Assembly: GCA_964570325.1 (NCBI GenBank) | Contig: CAZMXS010000051.1 | Coordinates: 1-33,821, forward strand | Length of the DNA stretch: 33,821 nucleotides | Source: CAZMXS01 sp964570325 | Lineage (GTDB): Bacteria; Verrucomicrobiota; Kiritimatiellia; CAIQIC01; CAZMXS01 | Reading direction: 5' to 3' | Part shown: positions 16,839-25,245 of the stretch, in pieces | How the letters are laid out: each line of letters opens with the position of its first letter | Position numbering within the stretch: position 1 is the first letter of the stretch | Notes under the pieces: model-generated | What the model was told of the DNA's origin: nothing | The model's input: only the letters and a program-made list of their open reading frames with translations | Database searches by the model: none | Translations under genes and position numbers: made by a program

Positions 16839-19562
16839 ATGAAGAAACGATTGCTGATGCTCGTCCTATCCGCCGCGATCGGCCTCGGGTTGCCCGTCGC
16901 CGCGCAGCACCCGGAGGAGTCGAACATTGTTGCCTACATCGCCAACCACGTCTGGCCGATCACCGGCCTGCCGCGCAGTTATTATTGCGACGCCGCCTAC
17001 TGGGACCAGGCGTACACCCATGACTCGCTCGGCTACCCGGGCGCGCTGGATGATCCGGGCCGGATCCAGGAGCGATTCATCACCCAATACGGGCTGAACC
17101 TGTATGACGGCGCCTGTTACCAGTTGGCCATGTGTCTTGGCGGCGGCCATGCGCGCATAGGTCTGGCGAATTATCACGCGCGCCGCCTGCTGACCAACCG
17201 GACGCTTCAGTGGAATACCTCGCGGGCCTACACCAAGATTGACAGCGGCCGCACGGTCCACCTTTATGGCGACAACCGCACCGCCTTCTGGGGCCCGGAG
17301 AACGCGAACACGGCGTACTTCTTTCGCGTCATTTCGGAGTTGTATTCCGAGAAGGATCCGTTGCTGGCGCAGACCAACCACCTGGGCACGAACGCGCCGA
17401 CCGTGGTCTGGCAGGACTGGAAGCCGGTGACCGGCGAGAACGCCTGGTGCGCCTATATCGGGCCGTTGCAGACGGCGTGGTTCAATTTCAGCGGACGGGT
17501 TCCCGTGACCGATCCCGGGGTCGAGCTGGCGTTCCGGATGCTGCCGGCGGTGGCCGCGATGCAAAACCGGATCGGCGCCGTTTACCATGTGCCGTCCGGC
17601 GTCACCGGCAAGGGCCCGGACGAAATTTCCAACGAGAACAATTTTTCACTTTACGCGGGTTTGGTCATGTTCCGGCAGGTCTTGCAGGCCATCCAGGCGG
17701 CGGGTGAAAACCTGATCCGTAATCCGGGTTTTGAGGACGAGGGCCAATGGGGCGCCAATGATGCGCTGTTTTGGGAGTGGGAGGATCCGGATTACCATGC
17801 CGGTCATTGGGGAAACGTCGGCCGTGAGAACTGGGAAGCGCATGGCGGCGCGTGGCTCGGCGCGATCCGTGGGACATGGGCGGGCGTGGACTATGGCGGC
17901 TACTGGCAGGAAGCGCCGACCCGGCCCGGCCTGACCAACAGCGTGGCCGGCTGGTTCAAACGAGACAATGACTGGTATGCCGCCCAACAGGAATGGAAGA
18001 TTGAATATTACAACGGCGATTACTATTTCATTGGCGCGGTCACCGGCGCGCTTTCCGGCGTGACCAACACCTGGGGCCGGCAGACACTCACGGGCGTCTC
18101 GCCGGACGGCGCGGTCTGGGCGCGCGTGGTCATCGCGGCCTCCGGTGTCGGCCCCGCCGGCGCGCTGCAATTTGACGACCTGGCGCACACGGTTGCGCCG
18201 CAGGGGGTGGACGTCGCCGGCGCGATCCAGCGGCTCGGCGCGCTGACGACCAACCAGGAAAGCTATTTTCGGAATTATCTCTACAACGCCGCAGACGGCG
18301 TGTTCCACACCGGCGGCACCTACAGCACCAACGGCGCGGGCGTTTTCACGCCCTATGTCTTTAGCGGTTACTGGATCGGCGGCCCCTACCGCGGCTCAAA
18401 CGCGTTTGCCGGGGTGACCGCCCTCGGCATCGGCTATGCGGGCACCAACCTGTATTCGGGCTATGATTCGGTCAAGGTCACGGTTGTGACGACGAACGAT
18501 CCGGGGCAGGTCAATATCCGGATCCCCGCCGCCGGTCCGGACGAGTTCATCATGACCAAGGTCACCAACAACCTGTTTACCTATACCATCCCGAACCGCG
18601 CGCCCGGCATGACCAATTCCTTCCGGCTCAATATCATTGGCCATGACTACGGCCCGGAACACGCCTGGGTCGTGCAGGTTAACGATGCGCCGCGCCCCTA
18701 CACCAGCCTGACCACGAACTTGTTTGCGATGGATTGCCAGACCTGGGGCATGGCGGTGTTGGGCGCGCGTCGCGTGGACGAGTGGCTCGGCGCGGGCAAG
18801 GCCTGGGAGATTTGGCAGAATGCCAAGCGCTATGGCGGCTACTTCGAGCCGGCCCAGCCGGGGGTGATCCGCGGTGTGGGCTTCAGCGACATCAATAACA
18901 CGAATCACGATATCCTCACCGCCGAATGGACGTTCGGCGCCATCCTGATGTGCCGCACCCTCGCGCGTGACTATTGGGAAATGGGTCGCGGCGACCTGGC
19001 GGCCGATCTCTCGCGCGATGCCGAACTTATGCGGATCGGCATCGAGGCGCTAAAAACCAATGTCGCGGGAATCACCACGGTGACGACTTCCACCAACTCC
19101 GGTTCGCGCTTTACCTTTGACGAAGGCTGGGCCGCGTGGGGCAGCCCGCCGCATACCAACATCAGCAAAGGGGTCGCGTATCTTTACGCGAACCGACGCT
19201 ATGAAATTCCATTCGGCTGGTGGGCGAACCCGCTGCCTTCGATGGCCAGCACCGCCTGGGCGATCATGACGGATCACGATTTTAACCCGTTTATCCTCGG
19301 CGGCGGGGAAACCAACCGCCCGGGCCGGATGACGCCGTGGCTGGACATCCGCGCCGGTGTTGGCGAATCGGTGACTCTTGAATCTAGGAACACGCTGGTT
19401 GGGCGCCGCTATCAACTGCAGCAGCGCGCCGACCTGGCGGCGGGCGGATGGGCCACGAACGCAACCGCCGCGACCATCATGGCGGGCATTACCCCGTATG
19501 TGTGGTCCAACCTGCCCGCCGCGGGCATCCAGCGGCGGTTCTACCGACTGGTGGATGAATGA
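16839..19562 (+). CDS. Large secreted protein of unknown function with an inserted carbohydrate-binding-like module
   Basis: I do not recognise this 907-residue protein's family. A signal peptide (MKKRLLMLVLSAAIGLGLPVAA) is followed by a helical, aromatic-rich domain (residues 25-285; NLYDGACYQLAMCLGGGHAR). At about 289-455 stands a jelly-roll-like module (NLIRNPGFEDEG ... LQFDDLAHTV) of the kind seen in CBM4/9-type binding domains. Helical, Trp-rich sequence resumes up to about 830 (FAMDCQTWGMAVLGARRVDE; FDEGWAAWGSPPHTN), so the module may interrupt an (alpha/alpha)-barrel-like domain. The last 60 residues are the ending module that closes in RRFYRLVDE. The ATG at 16839 has GAGGGG seven bases upstream; ATGs at 16812 and 16824 lack such a site. 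A polysaccharide-active role is possible, but no catalytic motif is identified. Confidence 0.8.
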   Translation: MKKRLLMLVLSAAIGLGLPVAAQHPEESNIVAYIANHVWPITGLPRSYYCDAAYWDQAYTHDSLGYPGALDDPGRIQERFITQYGLNLYDGACYQLAMCLGGGHARIGLANYHARRLLTNRTLQWNTSRAYTKIDSGRTVHLYGDNRTAFWGPENANTAYFFRVISELYSEKDPLLAQTNHLGTNAPTVVWQDWKPVTGENAWCAYIGPLQTAWFNFSGRVPVTDPGVELAFRMLPAVAAMQNRIGAVYHVPSGVTGKGPDEISNENNFSLYAGLVMFRQVLQAIQAAGENLIRNPGFEDEGQWGANDALFWEWEDPDYHAGHWGNVGRENWEAHGGAWLGAIRGTWAGVDYGGYWQEAPTRPGLTNSVAGWFKRDNDWYAAQQEWKIEYYNGDYYFIGAVTGALSGVTNTWGRQTLTGVSPDGAVWARVVIAASGVGPAGALQFDDLAHTVAPQGVDVAGAIQRLGALTTNQESYFRNYLYNAADGVFHTGGTYSTNGAGVFTPYVFSGYWIGGPYRGSNAFAGVTALGIGYAGTNLYSGYDSVKVTVVTTNDPGQVNIRIPAAGPDEFIMTKVTNNLFTYTIPNRAPGMTNSFRLNIIGHDYGPEHAWVVQVNDAPRPYTSLTTNLFAMDCQTWGMAVLGARRVDEWLGAGKAWEIWQNAKRYGGYFEPAQPGVIRGVGFSDINNTNHDILTAEWTFGAILMCRTLARDYWEMGRGDLAADLSRDAELMRIGIEALKTNVAGITTVTTSTNSGSRFTFDEGWAAWGSPPHTNISKGVAYLYANRRYEIPFGWWANPLPSMASTAWAIMTDHDFNPFILGGGETNRPGRMTPWLDIRAGVGESVTLESRNTLVGRRYQLQQRADLAAGGWATNATAATIMAGITPYVWSNLPAAGIQRRFYRLVDE

Positions 19563-19905
19563 CGGCGTTCCGCGGTCCAAGCCTTGTCGCCGGCGTGATG
19601 CCGGCGGTTGGCGCGGCGTCGCGCCAAAGTCGAGGCGCTTCAGGACGGCCAAACGATGCCAGGCAAGTCCGGCAGGGCGCACTGCGCGATCGGTTATCCC
19701 GCGTGGTCCAACCTGGCGGCGCGCGCGGGGGAGGCGCTAATCTGACCGGCAGGGGGCCGGCATCTTCAACCGGCCGGACTGGATGCGGACACTGATGCTG
19801 TTGGAAATATGGTGATTCGGTCGCGGGCGGCGATTATTTGGTAAGCAGCGGATTTTTGTCTCGCTCCGTCTCGCTGTGGGTGGTCATGCTGTAACCACAG
19901 CGATG
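19563..19905. other. 343-bp gene-free stretch between convergent genes, with GC hairpins
   Basis: I find no supportable gene here. Directly after the upstream stop are two strong hairpins: CGCCGGC/GCCGGCG (19588-19594 with 19600-19606) and GGCGCG/CGCGCC (19610-19615 with 19620-19625). The second right arm can also pair with GGCGC at 19634-19638. A third, GGCCGG/CCGGCC, lies at 19755-19775. None has a T-tract. A 13-bp match to the end of the upstream gene (GTGGTCCAACCTG, 19502-19514 and 19703-19715) lies in the same reading frame, so part of this DNA may be a decayed copy of that gene's end. Confidence 0.5.
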
Positions 19906-20919
19906 TCAGCGCGCGCCTTCGATCAAATATGTCGCGCGCGCGCTATCGGTCAGGGCGGCTGCCTGAATCGCGCGCATTTCGGCCCGGGCGCGCGCGGCGG
20001 CCAGGTGGTTGGTCAGAAATTCCAGTTGCGCCGCGTTCAGCAGCGCGCGGCAGCGGGATACCACCCGCTGTTCCATGGCGTTGTGGCTGCGACGGATTGT
20101 CTCCGGCGGAGTGCGCGCCGCTTCCGGCGGCACCGCGGCCAGGTGGGGCGCCGCCAGCAGGTCGCGGATTTCAAAGGCGTTCATTCGTTCCTCATAGAGG
20201 ATGCGAATCAATGCGTCTTCCTGAGCATAGGTCAGGTCGAGTTGCAGATTGGCCAGCGTCCGCCGGATATCCCGGGTCAGCAGTTGCTCCGACAGGCTCT
20301 CGTCATAGCCCAGGTAGATTTCAAAAGCTTGTGCGCCGAGATAGTCGCGGATGGTTTGCGCGCGGGCGGCCAGTTGCGCGTTGAGTTCAGCTTCCAGTTC
20401 GGCGCGGGCGGCCGGCGGAGATTTGAAGATGCGCGCGCGGCTGTCGTTCTCAAAAGCCTGCTTTTCAGCCAACAGGTATTTCAGATAGGCGATCTGCTCG
20501 GCCGTCATCCGGTAATACCGGAACAACGGCGCATAGGTTCCATCCATCGCGGAGATGAATGAAGCCTTGATATAATCCTTGCGCTTCGGATTGTTTAGCC
20601 GTTCGATGAAGTCGTCCGGCGGCGCTTGGACGATGCGCACGGGTTGGTTGGTGAGCGCGGGCATCGGCGCCGCGCGCGCCGTCATGGGCGCGGCGTTGGG
20701 CGGCGACGGCGCGGTGGGCGGAGTGGGACGTGGCGGCGCAGGTTCCGGCGCTTCGGCGGGCACGGGCGCGCCGGCCGGCGGCGGCGCCAGCCGGGTCAGG
20801 CGGCGGAGTTCCCATTCCCGCCACAACCAGCCGCTGATGGCCAGAAGCAGCGCCATACGCAGCGCCCATTCAACCAGCCGGAGCGGATTGCGCAGCGGGT
20901 TCACTCGAGCCGGACCCAT
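19906..20919 (-). CDS. Membrane-anchored helical protein with LTxxQ-like motifs (paralogue of the next gene)
   Basis: This 337-residue protein has an N-terminal membrane helix (residues 17-34, ALRMALLLAISGWLWREW). A Pro/Ala-rich linker runs to about residue 90, followed by an alpha-helical domain. That domain has recurring motifs such as MTAEQIAYLKYLL, LDLTYAQEDALIRIL and LLNAAQLEFLTNHL. They resemble the LTxxQ motifs of Spy/CpxP-type periplasmic proteins, though the assignment is tentative. The same order of motifs appears in the upstream gene product, so the two are paralogues. The start overlaps the end of that gene by 19 bp, implying one operon and coupled translation. The probable location is the periplasmic face of the inner membrane. 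Function unknown. Confidence 0.78.
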   Translation of the reverse strand: MGPARVNPLRNPLRLVEWALRMALLLAISGWLWREWELRRLTRLAPPPAGAPVPAEAPEPAPPRPTPPTAPSPPNAAPMTARAAPMPALTNQPVRIVQAPPDDFIERLNNPKRKDYIKASFISAMDGTYAPLFRYYRMTAEQIAYLKYLLAEKQAFENDSRARIFKSPPAARAELEAELNAQLAARAQTIRDYLGAQAFEIYLGYDESLSEQLLTRDIRRTLANLQLDLTYAQEDALIRILYEERMNAFEIRDLLAAPHLAAVPPEAARTPPETIRRSHNAMEQRVVSRCRALLNAAQLEFLTNHLAAARARAEMRAIQAAALTDSARATYLIEGAR

Positions 20920-22538
20920 TCGATTTCCATTTCGGTGTTCGATTGTCCCCCGGGGAAGAGCACTTCGATTCCGCTGATGGCCTGCGCGTCAATCGTCCGA
21001 TTGCCGTGTTGATTGCCATAGCCGCCGTTCAACTTCATGTCCGTGAGAGGAATGGTGTAGGTTTGCCAACCCTCGGTTGTGGTGATGCCCTCGTGGCGGA
21101 AGGCCTCGCCGTCGGCTCCGTTCGCGCCGGCGAATGGCTGGGCCTGCAGGTGGGTCGCGCCGGATTCCAACAACCCCACGCGCAGGTTCACCCCGGCCGG
21201 CGCCCGGACGCGCGCGACAATGCTCCGGGCGCCGGCCGCGTTGACGGAGTCGTCCGCGTTCTTCACGGAATGGTCCGGCCAGAAAGTGATGCCGGCGCCC
21301 CAACCGGAGCCGGCCGCCGCCTTGAGCGCCAGCGTGCCGGCGGCGGTGTTGGTGGCGCTCAAGGAGGAACCGTGACTGTTATTGCCCCAGGTGCTGAAGG
21401 CGGCTTGCGCCATGTCAACCGCCACCGGCGTCGCGAGGGTTTCGGTCACGCGGCCCACATGCACGGTGGCGCGGTCGTTGTAGTCGGGCATTGGGGCCGG
21501 CTGGTAGTCGGCCTGCGTCTCCGCCGCGTCCAGTTGCTGCCGGAGGAACTGCTCGTACATCTCCATTTGCGGCGGCGAAAGGATATTCGTCGCGCCTTGC
21601 AGATAACGCGCCTGGTACAGTTCCTGCGAGCGCAATTCCATCGCCTGCGGCGTCAATCCCCGTTCGCCGCGCTCTTCCGGAAGCAGGCGGCTGAGCGCGG
21701 CCATTTCCGGCTCTTCCTCCGCGGTGACGAGTTGCGCGCGCGCTTGCCGCATCATCTCCACCAGGGCCTCGTTCTGCTCGGCGGTCAAATCCAGCCCGGC
21801 CCCGTACATGGTTTCTTTCAACGCGGCCACTTGGCGGCGGTCTTGCCGCGTCGCCCGGTATTCGTCGAGCCGTTGCAGGCCTGCTTCGCCCAGCAGGGCC
21901 GCGGTAGCCTCGCTGATGACCTGGCGTCCGTGCGCGATGTCCGCCAGGATCTGATTACGTTCGGCGGGGGTGAGATTGCGGTTGCCCAGTTTTAGGTAAT
22001 AGGGCGAGTTATTGGTGCCGGCCGCGATCAAGAGCTCGCGCAGTTGCCGCGCCTGCGCCGGCGCCATCTGGCGCAGGAAATTGGCGTATTCCTCGTCCAC
22101 GCGGTTTTCAATTCGGGACCGGGCCAGCGTTTCACGCGCGGCCGTCAGCCATGCCGCTGGGTTGGCGGATGGCGTATCCGGTCGCGTGGCCGGATCCGCG
22201 CCAAGCGTATCCGTGGCGGGTGGGTGTGGCGTTGTGAGCGGAACAGATGGCGGCAAGGTGGCCGAGCGCGACGGGCGGGCGCGCGCTACGGTTGATACCC
22301 GCGCCGGCGGCGCGGTCAACCGGCGGCGGGCTTGTTCCAATCGCCCGGTTTGCCGATGCAGGGCTCCCGCCATGCCGGCGAGCAGAATCCACAGGAGCGT
22401 GATGCGCACCCAGACCGGCATCGCCTTCCGCGAGCCCGGGTGGCCGCGCAGTGGTCGAGGCGGCGGGATGGAAGGCGGAGTGGCGCCCGGCGGATACGTT
22501 CGGACATAGCGGGTGGTAATGGATAGTCGTGAGCGCAC
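20901..22538 (-). CDS. Membrane-anchored helical protein with LTxxQ-like motifs and a C-terminal carbohydrate-binding-like domain
   Basis: The 545-residue product has a Pro-rich cytoplasmic tail and a membrane helix near residues 43-60 (VRITLLWILLAGMAGAL). A Thr/Pro-rich linker follows, then a helical domain (about 140-355) with LTPAERNQILADI, LDLTAEQNEALVEMM and LSPPQMEMYEQFL. The C-terminal 180 residues are a beta-rich module (AFSTWGNNSHGSS ... EGWQTYTIPL ... GIEVLFPG) like CBM11/CIA30-type domains, as far as can be judged by eye. The GTG at 22538 is the longest start, 34 nt after a predicted transcription start. An ATG at 22421 (MPVWVRITLLW), with GGAAGG close upstream, is the alternative and would put the membrane helix at the very N-terminus. 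It is divergent from the second efflux operon. Confidence 0.75.
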   Translation of the reverse strand: MRSRLSITTRYVRTYPPGATPPSIPPPRPLRGHPGSRKAMPVWVRITLLWILLAGMAGALHRQTGRLEQARRRLTAPPARVSTVARARPSRSATLPPSVPLTTPHPPATDTLGADPATRPDTPSANPAAWLTAARETLARSRIENRVDEEYANFLRQMAPAQARQLRELLIAAGTNNSPYYLKLGNRNLTPAERNQILADIAHGRQVISEATAALLGEAGLQRLDEYRATRQDRRQVAALKETMYGAGLDLTAEQNEALVEMMRQARAQLVTAEEEPEMAALSRLLPEERGERGLTPQAMELRSQELYQARYLQGATNILSPPQMEMYEQFLRQQLDAAETQADYQPAPMPDYNDRATVHVGRVTETLATPVAVDMAQAAFSTWGNNSHGSSLSATNTAAGTLALKAAAGSGWGAGITFWPDHSVKNADDSVNAAGARSIVARVRAPAGVNLRVGLLESGATHLQAQPFAGANGADGEAFRHEGITTTEGWQTYTIPLTDMKLNGGYGNQHGNRTIDAQAISGIEVLFPGGQSNTEMEIEWVRLE

Positions 22539-22578
22539 GGCGCTATATCACTTTTTTCCCGGCGTTCGCGCAACGGTT

Positions 22579-22584
22579 ATTATA
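22579..22584 (-). promoter_or_regulatory. Perfect -10 box for the paralogous membrane-protein operon
   Basis: TATAAT reads on the minus strand at 22584-22579. I see no convincing -35 box at 16-18 bp, so an activator may be needed. The predicted start is near 22572, 34 nt before the GTG at 22538. Confidence 0.4.
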
Positions 22585-22590
22585 TATTCT

Positions 22591-22617
22591 TTGCGATCGG
22601 TGCCCGTTTGCTATAAT
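22591..22617 (+). promoter_or_regulatory. Candidate promoter of the second efflux operon
   Basis: A perfect TATAAT lies at 22612-22617. The best -35 candidate, TTGCGA at 22591-22596, is only 15 bp away, a short spacer that often means regulator dependence. The predicted start near 22624 gives a 43-nt leader ending in AAGGAGG before the ATG at 22667. Confidence 0.5.
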
Positions 22618-22666
22618 TGTCCCCAGCGGAAAAGGGAGAATTGGATCCGCAAGGAGGGTTGATCAC

Positions 22667-25084
22667 ATGCGCGCACGCGTATGGATTGTGACTTTGTTCT
22701 TGGCCTGCTCGATGCTCACGGCTTGGTCCCAGGAAACCAATGTCCCCACCGCCGGCAAGCCGTACACCATCGGGGTTGTGATGGACGGCGAATGCCGGTA
22801 CTTCGAGCAATTGCTGGCGCTGGTGAAGCAGGAACTGGCCGTTTTGATGGAGGATGAGCGGCCCGTGGTTTTCAAAATGGACCCGGCTTTCAACGCCGGC
22901 TGGGATTTGGACAAAGTGAACCCGGCATTGGACGCCGCGCTTCAGGATCCGGAAGTGGATTTGGTTTACGCCAATGGCATCCTGGTCGCCCAGGCGGCGG
23001 CGCAGCCAATGCGCAAGCTGAATAAACCCGTCATCAGCGGCTTTGCCCAGGATCCTGACGCGGTCGGCCTGCCGTATGGAAAGGACGGCCGGTCCACCAA
23101 GAAAAACTATAACTTTGTGATTGTGCCGCTGCGCTCCTCGCGGGATCTGGAGGTTTTCCACCAATTGGTGCCGTTCAAGCACCTGGTTGTTCTGATGGAT
23201 TCCAAACTGATGATGGGGCTGACCGAATACCAGTTGGGCGTCCAACTGGTTGAGCAGACTTATAACGCGAAAGTGACCGTGTTGCCGCTGGATCTTTCCG
23301 CCGACGAAGCGTTGGCCCGGATTCCTAAAGACACGGACGCGGTCTATCTGACGCCGGCCATGCGAATGAATACGGATGAATGGCAGCAGGTCATTGACGG
23401 CCTCAATGCCCGCAAGCTGCCGGTCTTTGCTCTGATGGGCCGGCCGGACGTCGAGCTGGGCGCCCTGGCCGGATTGGCGCCGGAAGAAGGAGAGCGCATG
23501 GCCCGCCGCATTGCATTGAATATGGAGCAGATTATCGGCGGCATCCCGCCGGAGGATTTGCCGGTGCCGATGTCCATGGATGAGGAACTGGTGATTAACG
23601 CGCGGACGGCCATGCAGATCGGTTTCTCACCGGACCTCGATCTGATGACCCGCAGCCTCTTCCTGCACGAGGAATGCCTGGACGCCGGCACACGCCTCGA
23701 ACTGGAAGAGGCGATCGAGCTGGCCTTGGAGAATAATATTGATCTTGCCGTTGAACGCGCCAAGGTCGGTGAGAAGCGGCAGGATCGCAACAAATATCTC
23801 AGCAACCTGTTCCCGCAGCTTGATGGCAACGCGAACTACACGCAGATTGATCGGGACCGAGCCGAGTCTTCCATGGGCTCCCAGCCGGAGAAGGAAACCA
23901 AGATCGGCGCCACCGTCAGCCAGATTATCTTCAACGACTCCGCGCTTAGCGCCTACCGTTCCTCGCGCCGGCAGTTCAACAGCGCGCAGGCCGACCAGGA
24001 GACAACGCGGCTCGATGTGTTCGCCGACACGGCCCGCAGTTTTATCGAACTGCTGCAGGCGCGCGCTTTGGTTCGAATTGATGCCAATAACCTCAACCTG
24101 ACCCGCAGCAATCTCGAGCTGGCCCGTATCCGCCAGCAAGTCGGAACCGCCGGACCGGAGGAAGTGCTGCGTTGGGAAACCCAGGCCGCGCAGCAGAAGG
24201 CCGATCTGATCAAATCGCTGTCCAACATGGACAAAGCGCAGGTGGCCCTGAATCAGATCATGGGCCTGAATCTGTCCAGCCGATGGTGGCCGGTGGATAT
24301 CCAATTGTCGCCGACCAATTACTGGTTCATGGGCGACCGCCTGGCTCCGTATTTGCGCAATGATGCCCAGTTGAAGGCCCTGGAAGGTTATATTGAGGAA
24401 TTGGCCGTGCGCAATTCGACTGAATTGGCCGCGCTGGATGAAAACATCGCCGCCCAGCGGATCATGCTGGATCTGTATCGGCGCCAGTTCATTGTGCCGG
24501 AATTGGGCGCCAACTTCGCTTATGACCGCATCCTGAAGCAAGAGACCGTGGGCGACAACGGGGGGCTGCTGGCCAGTGAAGCGGATGACAATGAATGGTC
24601 ATTCGGGGTGCAGGCCAGCCTGCCGCTGTTTCAAAGCGGCGGCCAGGTGTTTACCGTGCTCCGGGCCCGCGCGGTATTGGAGCAACTGACACAGACGCGG
24701 CGGCTGACGGCGGAGCGCATTCGCCAGCAGGCCAAGAATGTCATGTATTCCCTCGAAAGCTCCTATCCCAGCATGAAACTGCAGCAGGATGCCGCGGCTT
24801 TTGCCGCGGAGAATCTGAAAGTGACTCAGGATAAATATGCGCGCGGATTGGTTTCGATCCTGAACCTGCTGGACGCGCAGAACCAGGCGTTTGTCGCCAA
24901 TCAGAATGCGACGATCGCGGTTTACACCTATTTGACCGATATAATTAACATGCAACGCGCGATTTCGTGGTTTGAAATCGAACAATCGGAGGCCGCGAAA
25001 GACCGCTGGGTTCAGGATTTCAGCGCCTTTCTTGATTCGGGCTATATCAAGGGGCGGGGGACCGGTGTATTTCAGGCGCCTTAA
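22667..25084 (+). CDS. Fusion of an ABC-type substrate-binding-protein-like domain and a TolC-type outer-membrane factor
   Basis: The 805-residue protein joins two families. After a signal peptide (MRARVWIVTLFLACSMLTAW), residues 30-320 look like the periplasmic binding domain of PF04392-type proteins. Visible motifs are YTIGVVMDGE, LVYANGILVAQAA, KPVISGFAQDPDAVGLPY, DAVYLTPAMRMN, LPVFALMG and IIGGIPPEDLPVP. From residue 343 a TolC domain begins (LELEEAIELALENNIDLAVE) and continues for about 450 residues with two helical hairpin repeats and barrel strands. Both halves look complete. AAGGAGG eight bases before the ATG at 22667 fixes the start; an earlier ATG in frame would add 46 residues with no signal character. 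It leads the adaptor and permease genes. I infer that ligand sensing or gating is built into the exit duct. Confidence 0.85.
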   Translation: MRARVWIVTLFLACSMLTAWSQETNVPTAGKPYTIGVVMDGECRYFEQLLALVKQELAVLMEDERPVVFKMDPAFNAGWDLDKVNPALDAALQDPEVDLVYANGILVAQAAAQPMRKLNKPVISGFAQDPDAVGLPYGKDGRSTKKNYNFVIVPLRSSRDLEVFHQLVPFKHLVVLMDSKLMMGLTEYQLGVQLVEQTYNAKVTVLPLDLSADEALARIPKDTDAVYLTPAMRMNTDEWQQVIDGLNARKLPVFALMGRPDVELGALAGLAPEEGERMARRIALNMEQIIGGIPPEDLPVPMSMDEELVINARTAMQIGFSPDLDLMTRSLFLHEECLDAGTRLELEEAIELALENNIDLAVERAKVGEKRQDRNKYLSNLFPQLDGNANYTQIDRDRAESSMGSQPEKETKIGATVSQIIFNDSALSAYRSSRRQFNSAQADQETTRLDVFADTARSFIELLQARALVRIDANNLNLTRSNLELARIRQQVGTAGPEEVLRWETQAAQQKADLIKSLSNMDKAQVALNQIMGLNLSSRWWPVDIQLSPTNYWFMGDRLAPYLRNDAQLKALEGYIEELAVRNSTELAALDENIAAQRIMLDLYRRQFIVPELGANFAYDRILKQETVGDNGGLLASEADDNEWSFGVQASLPLFQSGGQVFTVLRARAVLEQLTQTRRLTAERIRQQAKNVMYSLESSYPSMKLQQDAAAFAAENLKVTQDKYARGLVSILNLLDAQNQAFVANQNATIAVYTYLTDIINMQRAISWFEIEQSEAAKDRWVQDFSAFLDSGYIKGRGTGVFQAP

Positions 25085-25245
25085 TGGAGGAATGTTGCAG
25101 CGGTGAGCGCTGAAGGGTGAGCAGTAATCCGTTGCCGGTAATCAACGAATAGTAATCAGTAATCGGATGGCAGCCGGTATGAATGGCATGGCCGAGCTGG
25201 TCAAAAGGCGGCCTTGGCCAAGATTGAACAAGGAGCAAGCCAATT
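25085..25245. other. 161-bp gap inside the second efflux operon
   Basis: This gap between the TolC-fusion gene and the adaptor gene contains the heptad-phased repeat at 25102-25164. The rest holds the adaptor's ribosome binding site (AGGAG at 25231-25235). No promoter box or terminator was convincing. Confidence 0.6.
25102..25164. repeat. Heptad-phased degenerate tandem repeat, nine units
   Basis: Nine consecutive 7-mers read GGTGAGC, GCTGAAG, GGTGAGC, AGTAATC, CGTTGCC, GGTAATC, AACGAAT, AGTAATC, AGTAATC. Six fit RGTRAKC and all share one 7-bp phase. Such arrays resemble the short tandemly repeated heptanucleotides known from cyanobacteria, although this unit is different. There is no open reading frame across it. 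Confidence 0.65.

Noticed and set aside
19559..19795. Small frame of 78 codons overlapping the stop of the 16,839 gene
   Set aside because: The ATGA overlap looks tempting, but the product is rich in Arg, Gly and Ala with no fold signature, and it runs through the hairpin cluster.
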